A DNA stretch of 64,000 nt. It comes from Bradyrhizobium macuxiense (GTDB lineage: Bacteria > Pseudomonadota > Alphaproteobacteria > Rhizobiales > Xanthobacteraceae). The DNA is taken from contig NZ_VITY01000001.1 of the NCBI RefSeq assembly GCF_007993935.1, positions 124,001 to 188,000 on the forward strand, written 5' to 3'. This document shows positions 43,823 through 52,624 of this stretch, piece by piece. Made by a program: the position numbers and the translations under genes. How positions within the stretch are numbered: position 1 is the stretch's first letter; the number at the start of each line of letters is the position of its first letter. Below the pieces are notes generated by a model. That model was not told the origin of the DNA. It ran no database searches and worked only from the letters and a program-made list of their open reading frames with translations.

Positions 43823-44728
43823 TCAGGTCGGACCGCTCCTGTTGCCGGATCTCAGTGAAGCCAGCGCGTGCGAACTCTGTACCGCCCCTCTCCTCGCGGT
43901 GAAGAAGACGTACAGCAGGCAGACGTCGACCAGGATCGTGGCGGCCATGACGCCATAGGCCCATGGGCTTTCCATCAGCTTCACTTCGATCAGCACGCGT
44001 GACAGGCCAAATCCCACGACCCACGCATCAAAGCTCATGCAGATCCGGCGAAACGTCTCGGCATCCAGCCGCCGGATCAGCCAGGCACCAAGCGGTATGC
44101 CGACGACGACGCAGGGAACGAGCACGAACAAGATGCTCCGGCTCTCCTCGATGAACAGACCGAGCTTGTAGTACGCGATCGCGGTCAGGCTGGACTCCGT
44201 CACCCGGACAAGAGCGAGACCGGCCCGAAACTCATCTTTCACGAGGCCCTGATTGTTGAAGAGGATCGCAAGCGGCGGTCCCGAAATGGTCGTGACCGAA
44301 TACAGGACGCCGAGCGTCGTTCCAAAGGGCAAACCGACCAGCCATTTCGATTGGATCGGCTTCCGCCAACCGGCCGCCTGCAGCAGGATCAGCGGCAGGA
44401 TAATCGAGTAGGTGGCGAACTTGGTCCATCCGGGCTGAAGCGACGTCAGGGCAAAGGCTCCGACCGCGATGCCGGGCAGCATGCCGATGAGGATCGGCAA
44501 TATGCGTCGCCACACGGCCGGGACGCCGCTCAGGTTGATGCAAAGAACGTAAAGGTTGACGAAGACTTCGACGATGACAATCGCGGGATTGAGAACGCGA
44601 TTGGTGTAAAACACGAGCGCGACCGGCACGGTGAGCGACGAGAACCCGTACCCCAACGCACCGTTTACAAAGGCCGCAAACAGGGCGCTTACGGCAAGAA
44701 CGATCACAGCAGAATCAATCGAAGGCAT
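43823..44728 (-). CDS. TSUP (TauE/SafE) family membrane permease
   Basis: 301-aa protein with eight to nine predicted helices and the duplicated TSUP signature: AAFVNGALGYGFSSLTVPVA in the first half and LYSVTTISGPPLAILFNNQG in the second. The family exports or imports sulfite, sulfoacetate and similar organic anions. The adjacent amidohydrolase gives no direct clue to the substrate. Confidence 0.88.
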   Translation of the reverse strand: MPSIDSAVIVLAVSALFAAFVNGALGYGFSSLTVPVALVFYTNRVLNPAIVIVEVFVNLYVLCINLSGVPAVWRRILPILIGMLPGIAVGAFALTSLQPGWTKFATYSIILPLILLQAAGWRKPIQSKWLVGLPFGTTLGVLYSVTTISGPPLAILFNNQGLVKDEFRAGLALVRVTESSLTAIAYYKLGLFIEESRSILFVLVPCVVVGIPLGAWLIRRLDAETFRRICMSFDAWVVGFGLSRVLIEVKLMESPWAYGVMAATILVDVCLLYVFFTARRGAVQSSHALASLRSGNRSGPT

Positions 44729-45172
44729 CTCTGGCTTTTACCGGATCAGTCACTGCCCGCTGTATTATAACCCAACGAAGGGAACGCGGTGCCCGAAACT
44801 TGCGACGGGCCTTGCGAAGCAGCCCGTGCTCGCCGCGACAGCGCACACTCCATTCGCCCAGCGAAGAGGCAGACGCCACGCCCGCGGAAGTTCACCGCAA
44901 TTTGTGGATCGGTGATGCCGGCATGGCGCAGGCGGCGGTGCCGGGGCGCCCTTCCGCCATCAGGAACCGTCCGGCAGCGCTTCTCCCCTGATCTGATCGA
45001 GGCCCGTACCGGTAGGGTTCGGCCGCGCTTTCGCAGGCGCCGTGGCATATTGGACACGAGAACAGCGCCAGCCGAACCGATTCCGGCAATCGTCCATTTG
45101 CAATCCGCTGAACTTGCTGCCATTTCTTCAAAACGCATCGCTGTGGTGCCATTGAAGGGGCCCGTTCGGCTC
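44729..45172. other. 444-bp intergenic region without a recognisable gene
   Basis: Divergent promoters for the permease and the PrsW-like gene must lie here. Open frames exist on both strands but none has a start with a ribosome site or family-like content. Confidence 0.4.
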
Positions 45173-46210
45173 ATGTTGTTGCTCGAGTCGCTTCCGACCG
45201 TGATTGGCGCCGCTGCCATCGCACCCGCACTGCTGGTGCTGTGGCTGGTGATTGCCGCCGACGAGCGCCCCGGACCGCCGGTGCAGGTATGGCTCGCCTT
45301 CGTGCTCGGCGCGGCCAGCATCTCGCTGCTGGGCCTGGCCCGCATTCCCTTCAATGCGCTGCTGGCCATTCCCGACAATCCCTGGGCGACGCAGGCGGTG
45401 CGGGCGTTGTTCGGCGTCGCGGCGCCGGAGGAGATCGTCAAGGTCCTCGTGATCGTTGCCATCTCGACGCGGCGCCGTGCCTTCGCCGATCCGATGGATA
45501 CCGTGGTGTATGGCGCGGCTGCCGGCCTCGGCTTCGCCGCCTATGAGAACCTCGCCTATCTGGTCCAGCACAAGGACATGTGGCGCGCGCTCGCGGCGTT
45601 ACGCAGCGTGCTCACCGTGCCGTTCCACGGCGCGCTCGGCATCATCGCCGGCGCCTATCTTGCGATCGCGCGCTCGGGCGGCGCGCTCGGCGCCTACCGC
45701 GGTCATCGCGACTGGGCCCGCATCACTAACTGGACACTGGTGCTGGTCGCGCCGGTCCTGCTGCATGCGGCGTTTGATTTTCCGCTGCTCGCACTCCAGC
45801 GCATCCCCGATCTCAGCTCGACCGCGCACCTGCTGCTCGGTTCGGCCAGCGTGCTGATCGGCTTCTCCTCGATCGGGTTCGCAGTCCGCCTGGTGCACCG
45901 CCTCGGCAAGCATCATGCCCCGCGCACTGACGTCGCGCGCGAGCGGCTGAGCCAGCTGCGACGGATGTGGGCGCTGCTGCTGATCGGCGGCGGCACCGGC
46001 TTTGCCGGCGTCTCCTTCCTGCTCACCTCGCTGCACCACTGGTATGTCAATCCCGAGCGCAACGCCTCGTTCATCCTGATCCCGATCGGCTTCACCTCGA
46101 TCCTGATTGGCCTCGCGTTGCTGATCGCGACCACCGCCGTTTACTTCCTCGGCCGCAACCGGATGCGGACCGCCTCGGAGGGCTTTCCGTCCGCGCCAGG
46201 CCAGAGCTAG
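45173..46210 (+). CDS. PrsW-family intramembrane metalloprotease
   Basis: 345-aa polytopic protein. The three PrsW motifs are present: EExxK as PEEIVK (86-90), ExxxY-like in GFAAYENLAYL (about 125), and HxxxD as HAAFDFP in a later helix, with a conserved His in VPFHGALGIIAG. PrsW cleaves membrane-bound anti-sigma factors in Bacillus; the target here is unknown. ATG 45173 is chosen to start at the first membrane helix; longer frames are nonconserved. Confidence 0.85.
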   Translation: MLLLESLPTVIGAAAIAPALLVLWLVIAADERPGPPVQVWLAFVLGAASISLLGLARIPFNALLAIPDNPWATQAVRALFGVAAPEEIVKVLVIVAISTRRRAFADPMDTVVYGAAAGLGFAAYENLAYLVQHKDMWRALAALRSVLTVPFHGALGIIAGAYLAIARSGGALGAYRGHRDWARITNWTLVLVAPVLLHAAFDFPLLALQRIPDLSSTAHLLLGSASVLIGFSSIGFAVRLVHRLGKHHAPRTDVARERLSQLRRMWALLLIGGGTGFAGVSFLLTSLHHWYVNPERNASFILIPIGFTSILIGLALLIATTAVYFLGRNRMRTASEGFPSAPGQS

Positions 46211-46242
46211 GATACGCACGCGGGCAGATCTGGAGAACCGCG

Positions 46243-46815
46243 ATGACCCTGTCCAACGACCTCAACAAGCTGCGATCGGAGATGCAGGCCGCGGTCAAGG
46301 CGCATTGGAAAGCCTTCCTGTTCGAGGGCATTCTGCTCGTGATCCTCGGCATTGCGGCGATGATCGTGCCGACATTCGCGAGCCTCGCCGTCACCATCTT
46401 CCTTGGCTGGATGTTTCTGATCTCCGGCATCGGCGGGCTGATCGTGACGTTCTGGGCGCGCAACATGCCGGGCTTCTGGTGGTCGCTGATCTCGGCGGCG
46501 CTCGCCGTGCTTGCCGGCATGGTGCTGCTGGCGCGGCCGATGCAGGGCGTGTTGACGCTGACCATCGTCATCGGCGCCTATTTCGTCGCCGAGGGTGTCG
46601 CCACCGTCATGTACGCGCTGGAGCACCGCCGCGAATTGTCAGGACGCTGGTCCTGGCTGCTGATCGCCGGCCTGATGGATATCTTGGTCGCCTTCTTCAT
46701 CATCGCGGGCCTGCCGGAATCGGCGGGATGGGCGATCGGCCTCCTGGTCGGTCTCAACCTGATGTTCGGCGGGGCGACCCTGATCGGGATGGCGTTGGCG
46801 GCGCGCAACACCTGA
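46243..46815 (+). CDS. HdeD-family membrane protein
   Basis: 190-aa protein with six hydrophobic helices in DUF308 repeats (FEGILLVILGIAAMIVPTFA; LISAALAVLAGMVLLARPMQ; LIAGLMDILVAFFIIAGLPE). HdeD is linked to acid resistance in E. coli; a stress role is inferred. TGGAGA precedes ATG 46243; 32 bp separate it from the PrsW-like gene, so cotranscription is likely. Confidence 0.86.
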   Translation: MTLSNDLNKLRSEMQAAVKAHWKAFLFEGILLVILGIAAMIVPTFASLAVTIFLGWMFLISGIGGLIVTFWARNMPGFWWSLISAALAVLAGMVLLARPMQGVLTLTIVIGAYFVAEGVATVMYALEHRRELSGRWSWLLIAGLMDILVAFFIIAGLPESAGWAIGLLVGLNLMFGGATLIGMALAARNT

Positions 46816-46846
46816 CGGCGAACCGCGGCGGGCTTGTATTTGGGGG

Positions 46847-46875
46847 GTGACAGCCCCAAATCCCTGGGCTATAGA
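46847..46875 (+). promoter_or_regulatory. Sigma-70-type promoter for the aro leader
   Basis: GTGACA (46847-46852, 5 of 6 to TTGACA), a 17-bp spacer and TATAGA (46870-46875). Transcription would start at about 46882-46884, on the ATG of the leader peptide, making it leaderless; no ribosome site precedes that ATG, in agreement. Confidence 0.6.
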
Positions 46876-46883
46876 GCCGCCCC

Positions 46884-46964
46884 ATGATCACATCAGCCAC
46901 CAGCTATTTTTGGTACTTTAGCTACGACAGCTCGCTGGCGGCAGGAGGATCGCGCTCAATCTGA
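46884..46964 (+). CDS. Aromatic-rich leader peptide (26 aa) of the DAHP synthase attenuator
   Basis: A 26-codon ORF with SYFWYFSYD in its centre: three Tyr, two Phe and one Trp codon between 46905 and 46925, followed by SSLAAGGSRSI and a TGA. The count of aromatic codons is far above chance, and their placement between attenuator segments 1 and 2 is that of a ribosome-stalling leader that senses charged tRNA for Tyr, Phe and Trp. No Shine-Dalgarno is visible and the promoter places the start site at the ATG, as in leaderless rhizobial trpL. Confidence 0.82.
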   Translation: MITSATSYFWYFSYDSSLAAGGSRSI

Positions 46965-47014
46965 AGAATTGCAGCAAACGTCCAAAACAAGCCGCCAGGC
47001 CTGGCGGCTTTTTT
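46896..47014 (+). promoter_or_regulatory. Transcription attenuator of the DAHP synthase gene
   Basis: Segment 1 GCCACCAGC (46896-46904) pairs with segment 2 GCTGGCGGC (46934-46942), 8 of 9. Segment 2 also pairs with segment 3 GCCGCCAG (46991-46998), the antiterminator. Segments 3 and 4 (AAGCCGCCAGG 46989-46999, CCTGGCGGCTT 47000-47010) form the terminator, running into six T's at 47009-47014. Stalling at the aromatic codons would mask segment 1, free segment 2 and prevent termination. Confidence 0.85.
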
Positions 47015-47051
47015 GTGCCGGCAGGTCCCGAAAAATCCAAAGGAGCCAGCC

Positions 47052-48137
47052 GTGTTGAGTACGACAGACGATCTTCGCATCAAGGAACTGAAGGAACTGA
47101 GTACGCCCGAAGAGGTGATGCGGGAGGTCCCGCGCACCCTGACGGCGACCCGCGTCGTGATGGGCGCCCGCAACGCCATCCACGCCATCCTCAATGGCAC
47201 CGATGACCGCCTGCTGGTCGTCGTCGGCCCCTGCTCCATCCACGATCCCGCGGCGGCCGTCGATTACGCCGAGCGTCTCGCCGGCCTGCGCGAACAGCTC
47301 GCCGACCGCCTCGAGATCGTGATGCGGGTCTATTTCGAGAAGCCGCGCACCACCGTCGGCTGGAAGGGGTTGATCAACGATCCCGATCTCGACAACAGCT
47401 TCGACATCAACAAGGGGCTGCGGCTCGCCCGCAACGTGCTGTCGGCCGTGAACAATCTCGGCTTGCCGGCCGGCACCGAATTCCTCGACATGACGACGCC
47501 GCAATACATCGCCGATCTGGTCTCGTGGGCTGCGATCGGCGCCCGCACCACCGAGAGCCAGATCCATCGCGAGCTGGCGTCTGGCCTGTCCTGCCCGGTC
47601 GGCTTCAAGAACAGCACCGACGGTGGCGTGCGGATCGCGGCGGATGCGGTGAAGTCGGCGTCGCACCCCCATCATTTCATGGCGGTCACTAAGGGCGGCC
47701 GCTCGGCGATCGCCGCGACCAGCGGTAACGAGGACTGCCACGTCATCCTGCGTGGCGGGCGGGTGCCGAACTATGATGCAGCGAGTGTCGATGCCGCCGC
47801 CGCCGAGCTCGGCCGCGCCGGGGTCGCAGCGCGGCTGATGATCGACACCAGCCACGCCAACAGCAGCAAGAAGCCGGAGAACCAGCCGGCGGTTGCCGCC
47901 GACATCGCAAAGCAGGTCGCGAGCGGTGAACAGCGCATCATCGGCGTGATGATCGAGAGCAACCTTGTCGCGGGACGCCAGGACGTCGTGCCGGGCAAGC
48001 CGCTGACCTACGGCCAGAGCATCACCGACGGCTGCATCGACCTTGCGACGACGGCTGACGTGTTGAAGCAGCTCGCCGATGCCGTCGACGCAAGACGCAG
48101 CGTGCGGCGTGACGGCCTAGAGGAGCGCTCGGCCTGA
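47052..48137 (+). CDS. aroG: Class I DAHP synthase (3-deoxy-7-phosphoheptulonate synthase)
   Basis: 361-aa TIM-barrel enzyme condensing PEP and erythrose 4-phosphate, the first step of the shikimate pathway. LLVVVGPCSIHDPAAAVDYA, MRVYFEKPRTTVGWKGLIND, GFKNSTDGGVRIAADAVKSA and LMIDTSHANSSKKPENQ are the type Ialpha (AroF/G/H) blocks with PEP- and metal-binding residues. Which aromatic amino acid inhibits it cannot be read reliably. The start is GTG 47052 behind AAGGAG; the attenuator ends 37 bp upstream. Confidence 0.94.
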   Translation: MLSTTDDLRIKELKELSTPEEVMREVPRTLTATRVVMGARNAIHAILNGTDDRLLVVVGPCSIHDPAAAVDYAERLAGLREQLADRLEIVMRVYFEKPRTTVGWKGLINDPDLDNSFDINKGLRLARNVLSAVNNLGLPAGTEFLDMTTPQYIADLVSWAAIGARTTESQIHRELASGLSCPVGFKNSTDGGVRIAADAVKSASHPHHFMAVTKGGRSAIAATSGNEDCHVILRGGRVPNYDAASVDAAAAELGRAGVAARLMIDTSHANSSKKPENQPAVAADIAKQVASGEQRIIGVMIESNLVAGRQDVVPGKPLTYGQSITDGCIDLATTADVLKQLADAVDARRSVRRDGLEERSA

Positions 48138-48161
48138 CGCTGCCGAACGAATTGAGCGTTG

Positions 48162-48190
48162 CCGGCGGGGCTGATATCGCGCTCCGCCGG
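48162..48190 (+). terminator. Hairpin after the DAHP synthase gene
   Basis: CCGGCGG/CCGCCGG stem with a 15-nt loop followed by TCTCTT, 24 bp past the stop. Moderate terminator, if one. Confidence 0.45.
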
Positions 48191-48203
48191 TCTCTTCCGT
48201 GGC

Positions 48204-48470
48204 CTAGCAGCCGCGGCAGATGCTCTTGATCTTCTTGTCGAGCGCAGCGTCTTCCTTGTTGGCCTGGCTGTTCGGATCGCTGATGTTCTTTTCGCTGCCA
48301 ACGTCGCCGCGGCGCGGCTGACGATGTCCGACCGGCGCTTCCGGCACCCCCGAATTCTTCTGCATCGAGGACGATCCGCCCTGTTGCTGCGCCAAGGCCA
48401 GGGACGTTCCAAGCTGGGGCGCTCCGACCGCAACAATCATCAGAGCCATCAACAAAACAGTCTTCCGCAT
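48204..48470 (-). CDS. 88-aa exported hypothetical protein
   Basis: Signal peptide MRKTVLLMALMIVAVGAPQL (cleavage near ALAQ), then a polar mature part with a C-terminal CRGC. Function unknown. ATG 48470 is preceded by GAGAGG. Confidence 0.6.
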   Translation of the reverse strand: MRKTVLLMALMIVAVGAPQLGTSLALAQQQGGSSSMQKNSGVPEAPVGHRQPRRGDVGSEKNISDPNSQANKEDAALDKKIKSICRGC

Positions 48471-48492
48471 CTCGCCTCTCCGCTTCTCAACC

Positions 48493-48789
48493 CTATTGCG
48501 CCCGTTCCGGCACCTCGACGCTAGCACAGTTGCGTCGTCCCTGCGCTGTGCAATCCTGAACCTTCCGTATATCGGCCATGGTGCCGAGGAGCCAGATTCC
48601 GGCGGCGACCAGCACCACAAAGAAGCCCAACGTCACAGCATTTTCGATGCTGCGGTTGCCCTCGTCCTCGGACGGCTCCTGCCGTCCGTCCCCGGCCCCG
48701 CCCACCGCCGGCTCACGATTGCGGCGGATAAGTATGAACGTCCCCGCAATAATCGACGATACGGTACCGCCGTTCCACGGAATCTTCAC
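48493..48789 (-). CDS. Small single- or double-pass membrane protein (98 aa)
   Basis: Contains IIAGTFILIRRNREP near the N-terminus and a clear membrane helix (AVTLGFFVVLVAAGIWLL), ending MADIRKVQDCTAQGRRNCAS plus a short tail with two Cys. No ATG fits; GTG 48789 overlaps the 3' end of epmB by 77 bp and the start is uncertain. The C-terminal block looks like one I would expect conserved in Bradyrhizobium. Confidence 0.5.
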   Translation of the reverse strand: MKIPWNGGTVSSIIAGTFILIRRNREPAVGGAGDGRQEPSEDEGNRSIENAVTLGFFVVLVAAGIWLLGTMADIRKVQDCTAQGRRNCASVEVPERAQ

Positions 48790-49804
48790 GATCCCGGGAA
48801 ACCGGCTGCGACAAATAGGTCGGTCCGATCGGCGCCTTGCCGTAGCCGCCGGGGATGTCGAGCACATAGTTCGGCTGGCACAGTCCGGAGACGCGCCCGC
48901 GCAGCGCCCGCATCAACTCCTGCCCGGCTTCAATTGTGGTGCGCAAATGCGCGGTGCCGGGCGCAAGGTCGCCGTGGTGCAGGTAATAGGGCTTGATCCG
49001 GCACTCGACGAAGGCGCGCATCAGCGCCGTGAGCGTCGCAGCATCGTCGTTGACGCCGCGCAGCAAGACCGACTGGCTCACCAAGGGAATGCCGGCGTCG
49101 GCAAGCCGAGCACACGCCGCGCGGGCATTGGCGCCCAATTCGCGCGGATGGTTGGCATGGATGGCAATCCAGGTCGCAGCCCCCTCGACCCGCAGCGCCG
49201 CGATCATCTCGGGACTGATGCGTCCGGGATCGGCGATCGGAACACGGGTGTGGAGGCGGATGATCTTCACATGATCGATGCCGGCGAGATCGGCCATGAT
49301 TTCGGTCAGCCGGCGCGGCGACAGCATCAAGGGATCGCCGCCGGTCAGGATGACCTCCCAGATCTCCGGATGGCTCCTGATGTAATCGAGCCCCGCGCGG
49401 TAGGCGTCGTCCGACAACGCCGAGGCCTTTCCCGGCCCGACCATTTCGCGCCGGAAACAGAACCGGCAATAGACCGCGCAGACATGGACCAGCTTGAACA
49501 GGACCCGGTCGGGATAGCGATGCACGATGCCTGAGACCGGCGAATGCGCATCGTCGCCGATCGGATCGGCGTTCTCGCCGGGCTGCTCCACGAGTTCGTC
49601 GGCGCTCGGGATGAACTGCCGCGCGATCGGGTCGGCTGGATCGGCCGGATCGATCAGCGCGACGAGCTCCGGCGTCACCGCAACGGCGTAACGCGCCGCC
49701 ACCTGTTCGAGCTCGGCAAGCGCGTCGACCGGCGCGAGGCCGGCATCGATCAGCTCGCGCGGCTGGCGCAGCGTCGCCGCCAGTTTCGGATCGATCCTGT
49801 TCAT
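48713..49804 (-). CDS. epmB: EF-P (R)-beta-lysine-forming aminomutase EpmB
   Basis: 363-aa radical-SAM, PLP-dependent lysine 2,3-aminomutase. The Fe-S cluster motif is CAVYCRFC (C109, C113, C116), followed by the SAM-binding ILTGGDPLMLSPRRL and PYYLHHGDLAPGT with the Lys/PLP region (VLDIPGGYGKAPIG). The length is that of EpmB rather than clostridial KAM. It isomerises lysine to beta-lysine for attachment to EF-P by EpmA. Its ATG overlaps the end of epmA by 4 bp. Confidence 0.92.
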   Translation of the reverse strand: MNRIDPKLAATLRQPRELIDAGLAPVDALAELEQVAARYAVAVTPELVALIDPADPADPIARQFIPSADELVEQPGENADPIGDDAHSPVSGIVHRYPDRVLFKLVHVCAVYCRFCFRREMVGPGKASALSDDAYRAGLDYIRSHPEIWEVILTGGDPLMLSPRRLTEIMADLAGIDHVKIIRLHTRVPIADPGRISPEMIAALRVEGAATWIAIHANHPRELGANARAACARLADAGIPLVSQSVLLRGVNDDAATLTALMRAFVECRIKPYYLHHGDLAPGTAHLRTTIEAGQELMRALRGRVSGLCQPNYVLDIPGGYGKAPIGPTYLSQPVSRDREDSVERRYRIVDYCGDVHTYPPQS

Positions 49805-50853
49805 GGCTCTCCTGCAGGCGGCATCCAGACCACCTGATCAATTCGTGGCGCGCCGCTCGCCAGCATCACCAGCCGGTCGAAGCCGAGCGCGACGCCGCTG
49901 GCTTCCGGCATCTGGCCGACCGCGGCAAGGAAATCGTCGTCGAGCGGATAACGCTCGCCGTAACGGCGGGCCTTCTCGTCCATCGCTGCGGTAAAACGAT
50001 GGCGCTGCTCGGCCGCATCGGTCAACTCGCCAAAGCCGTTGGCGAGCTCGACCCCGCAGGCATAGACCTCGAAGCGCTCGGCGACGCGTGGCTCGCCCGC
50101 CTTGGTGCGCGCCAGCGCGGCCTCCGGCGACGGGTATTCGAACAGCACCGTCAGGCGGCCCTGACCCAGATTGGGCTCGACATGCTCGACCAGCACCTTG
50201 CTGAAAATGTCCGACCAGGTGTCGTCATCGGCGATCCGCACCCGCTCGCGCGCGGCTGACGCCAGCGCCTCGCGGTCGCCTTCGCCGCCCGAGATCGTCG
50301 CCAGCAGGTCGATGCCGGCGAAGCGCTCGAAGCCGCTCGCGACGGTGAGCAGCTCAGGCTCCGCAAAGGGATCGGCCATCCTGCCGCGGAATGAAAACCG
50401 CCCGATCCCGGTCGCCTGCGCCGCATGGGCGATCACGACGATGGTGTCGGCCATGATGGCGTCATAGCCGGCATTGGCGCGGTACCATTCCAGCATGGTG
50501 AATTCAGGCAGATGCAGGTCGCCGCGCTCGCGATCGCGGAACACCCGCGCGAACTCGTAGATATTCGGCTCGCCGGCGGCGAGCAGCTTCTTGCAGGCGA
50601 ATTCCGGAGAGGTACGCAGATAGCGCGTTGCCTGCGAGCCATCGGCCTGCCTGAGCGCGGTCCGCGGGGCGTGCAGATGCGTCTCGTTGCCGGGCGAGAT
50701 CTGCAGGATGGCGGTCTCGACCTCGGTAAATCCCTGCTCCTCGAACCAGGCCCGGAGCGCGCGCGTGATCGCAGTCCGCGCCTGCAGGAACGGCCTGCGA
50801 TCGGCGTAGCGCTGCGGCGTCCACCAGGGCGAGGGCTGATCATGTGCGGTCAT
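49801..50853 (-). CDS. epmA: EF-P--lysine ligase EpmA (PoxA/GenX)
   Basis: 350-aa truncated class II lysyl-tRNA synthetase paralogue lacking the anticodon domain. Motif 2 is EFARVFRDRERGDLHLPEF, with TMLEWYRANAGYD; motif 3 is ASGVALGFDRLVMLASG. It activates (beta-)lysine and ligates it to the conserved Lys of EF-P. It is followed by epmB in one operon; efp itself lies 1.1 kb away on the other strand. Confidence 0.93.
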   Translation of the reverse strand: MTAHDQPSPWWTPQRYADRRPFLQARTAITRALRAWFEEQGFTEVETAILQISPGNETHLHAPRTALRQADGSQATRYLRTSPEFACKKLLAAGEPNIYEFARVFRDRERGDLHLPEFTMLEWYRANAGYDAIMADTIVVIAHAAQATGIGRFSFRGRMADPFAEPELLTVASGFERFAGIDLLATISGGEGDREALASAARERVRIADDDTWSDIFSKVLVEHVEPNLGQGRLTVLFEYPSPEAALARTKAGEPRVAERFEVYACGVELANGFGELTDAAEQRHRFTAAMDEKARRYGERYPLDDDFLAAVGQMPEASGVALGFDRLVMLASGAPRIDQVVWMPPAGEP

Positions 50854-51095
50854 CGGCCGGCCGCCCCGGCGGCTGCGGATTCAACATCAACAAGCCGCCG
50901 CCTCCACTTAAGATTCGACTGCAAATGCCTGATTCCAAAAAGATACATGATCCACACGGCCTTGGCCTCCGCGCCACTTGGCGGAGCTGATCCCTTCTTG
51001 TCGAAAGATGCCGGCATTGTCCATGCGCAGCCTCGGCTGAACCTGAACGGGTGGTCCAGCGTCCCACACCCAGTTCAACTGGAACGGATCAAGCC

Positions 51096-51824
51096 ATGTT
51101 CCGCCGATTGCAAACCGCTGGATGCACATTGCTGCTTGGGCTGGCCCTGCTCGTGCCGGCCAACGCCGACGGCCCGGGAAAGCAGTTCAAGCGCGTCGCC
51201 GATGCACCCACGTTCACCTCACCGGACGGCAAGGTTCGGCTCGAGCAATATGTGCGCGACATGGGCGACGATGGCCTGCTGTTTCAGTTCTGGACCTTCG
51301 ACCCCTCGCACAAGCACGCCGTTCTCCTGAACGCGGGCGAAACCACCGATCAGGCCGGATATCAGGCCGGCTTCCGCTTCAGCCCGGACAGCCAGTGGCT
51401 GGTGCGAATGCAGAAGATCGGCTCCGGCACTCACACCCTCTACCTCTACAAGCGCAACGGCGACCGGTTCGCACCGGCAACCGCAAAGGCGCTCGGCGAT
51501 GCCGCCTGGGACTTTTTCTTCACCCAGCCGGCCGCCACGGGCGTTCGGCACGATCCCGACGATCCCTATTCGCTCGACCATATGCGGGTCGGCCTGATCA
51601 AGGGGCTCGAGGACAACTATGCCTGGCTCGGCCAGCATTGGCCCGACAACCGCTATCTGGTCCTCGGCCTGTCGTTCGACATCCAGGGCGAGGAAACGCC
51701 GTTTCCCTGGGTCGAGGACTGGCGCTGCCTCTACGACTTGACGACCGGCACATTCTCGGTCCCCGAGAGCTTCGCCGAGCACAACCAGAACGCACGGAAA
51801 ACGCCCGATCCGGCCCGAAAATAG
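51096..51824 (+). CDS. Exported hypothetical protein (242 aa)
   Basis: Signal peptide (FRRLQTAGCTLLLGLALLV, cleavage near ANA) and a soluble mature domain with beta-rich segments such as SPDSQWLVRMQKIGSGTHTL and NRYLVLGLSFDIQGEETPF, reminiscent of WD/TolB-type strands but not assignable. It sits between epmA and efp, but nothing shows a link to EF-P modification. The 50854-51095 gap has no other gene. Confidence 0.7.
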   Translation: MFRRLQTAGCTLLLGLALLVPANADGPGKQFKRVADAPTFTSPDGKVRLEQYVRDMGDDGLLFQFWTFDPSHKHAVLLNAGETTDQAGYQAGFRFSPDSQWLVRMQKIGSGTHTLYLYKRNGDRFAPATAKALGDAAWDFFFTQPAATGVRHDPDDPYSLDHMRVGLIKGLEDNYAWLGQHWPDNRYLVLGLSFDIQGEETPFPWVEDWRCLYDLTTGTFSVPESFAEHNQNARKTPDPARK

Positions 51825-51987
51825 CGCCTGACGGCACCGGCGGAACGGTTGGCAAACTGCCGAATTGGGCCGCAAAAGACTGGCATCTCAGGGACAAATC
51901 AGTATGTTGCAGCCCGAAATCGCCGCCACGGCCGAGGGGCTGCCGGTCCGGTTTGCGCCCCCGATTCTCAAATTCAGGAAAACACCT

Positions 51988-52554
51988 TTGAAAGTCATCG
52001 CCAGTTCCATCCGCAAGGGCAACGTCATCGAGCAGGACGGCAAGCTCTATGTGGTCTTGTCCGCCGAAAACATTCATCCCGGCAAGGGCACCCCGGTCAG
52101 CCAGATCGAAATGCGCCGCATCGGCGACGGCGTGAAGGTCTCGGAGCGCTACAAGACCACCGACCAGGTCGAGAAGGCCACCGTTGAGGACCACAACTAC
52201 AACTACCTCTATGAAGACGGCGACGGCTTCCACTTCATGAACAACGACAATTACGACCAGGTCCAGGTCTCCAAGGAGATCGTCGGTTCGTCTGCGCCGT
52301 ATTTGCAGGAGAACATGACCGTGAAGCTGTCGATGCACGATGGCAATCCGGTCGCGATCCAGCTGCCGCAGCGTGTGACGCTGGAAGTGGTGGAGACCGA
52401 GCCCGTGACCAAGGGCCAGACCGCCTCGTCGTCGTACAAGCCGGCCGTGCTGTCGAACGGCATCCGCACCGGCGTGCCGCCGCATGTCTCCACCGGCACC
52501 CGCATCGTTGTCATGACCGAGGACGGTTCCTACGTTGAACGCGCCAAGGACTGA
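51988..52554 (+). CDS. efp: Translation elongation factor P
   Basis: 188-aa three-domain factor that relieves ribosome stalling at polyproline. The modified Lys lies in the loop [13 protein letters not shown] (K33 here, K34 in E. coli); the OB domains follow, ending [16 protein letters not shown] Lys here, with EpmA and EpmB nearby, indicates beta-lysylation, not rhamnosylation. The start is TTG 51988 with AGGAA upstream; the in-frame ATG at 51904 would add a nonconserved extension. Confidence 0.95.
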   Translation: MKVIASSIRKGNVIEQDGKLYVVLSAENIHPGKGTPVSQIEMRRIGDGVKVSERYKTTDQVEKATVEDHNYNYLYEDGDGFHFMNNDNYDQVQVSKEIVGSSAPYLQENMTVKLSMHDGNPVAIQLPQRVTLEVVETEPVTKGQTASSSYKPAVLSNGIRTGVPPHVSTGTRIVVMTEDGSYVERAKD

Positions 52555-52624
52555 GCGAAAGAATTGAGCGGCAACGCGCGGTGACGTTCGTCATGAACTA
52601 TCGCTGTGCATCAGGTTGTTGTTT

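Noticed and set aside
44892..45152. 86-codon minus-strand frame with CPICHGAC in the permease-PrsW gap
   Set aside because: The Cys pair looked zinc-ribbon-like, but there is no ribosome site and the rest is low-complexity.
51904..51987. N-terminally extended EF-P starting at ATG 51904
   Set aside because: The added 28 residues are not part of the EF-P fold; TTG 51988 has AGGAA upstream and gives the normal 188 aa.
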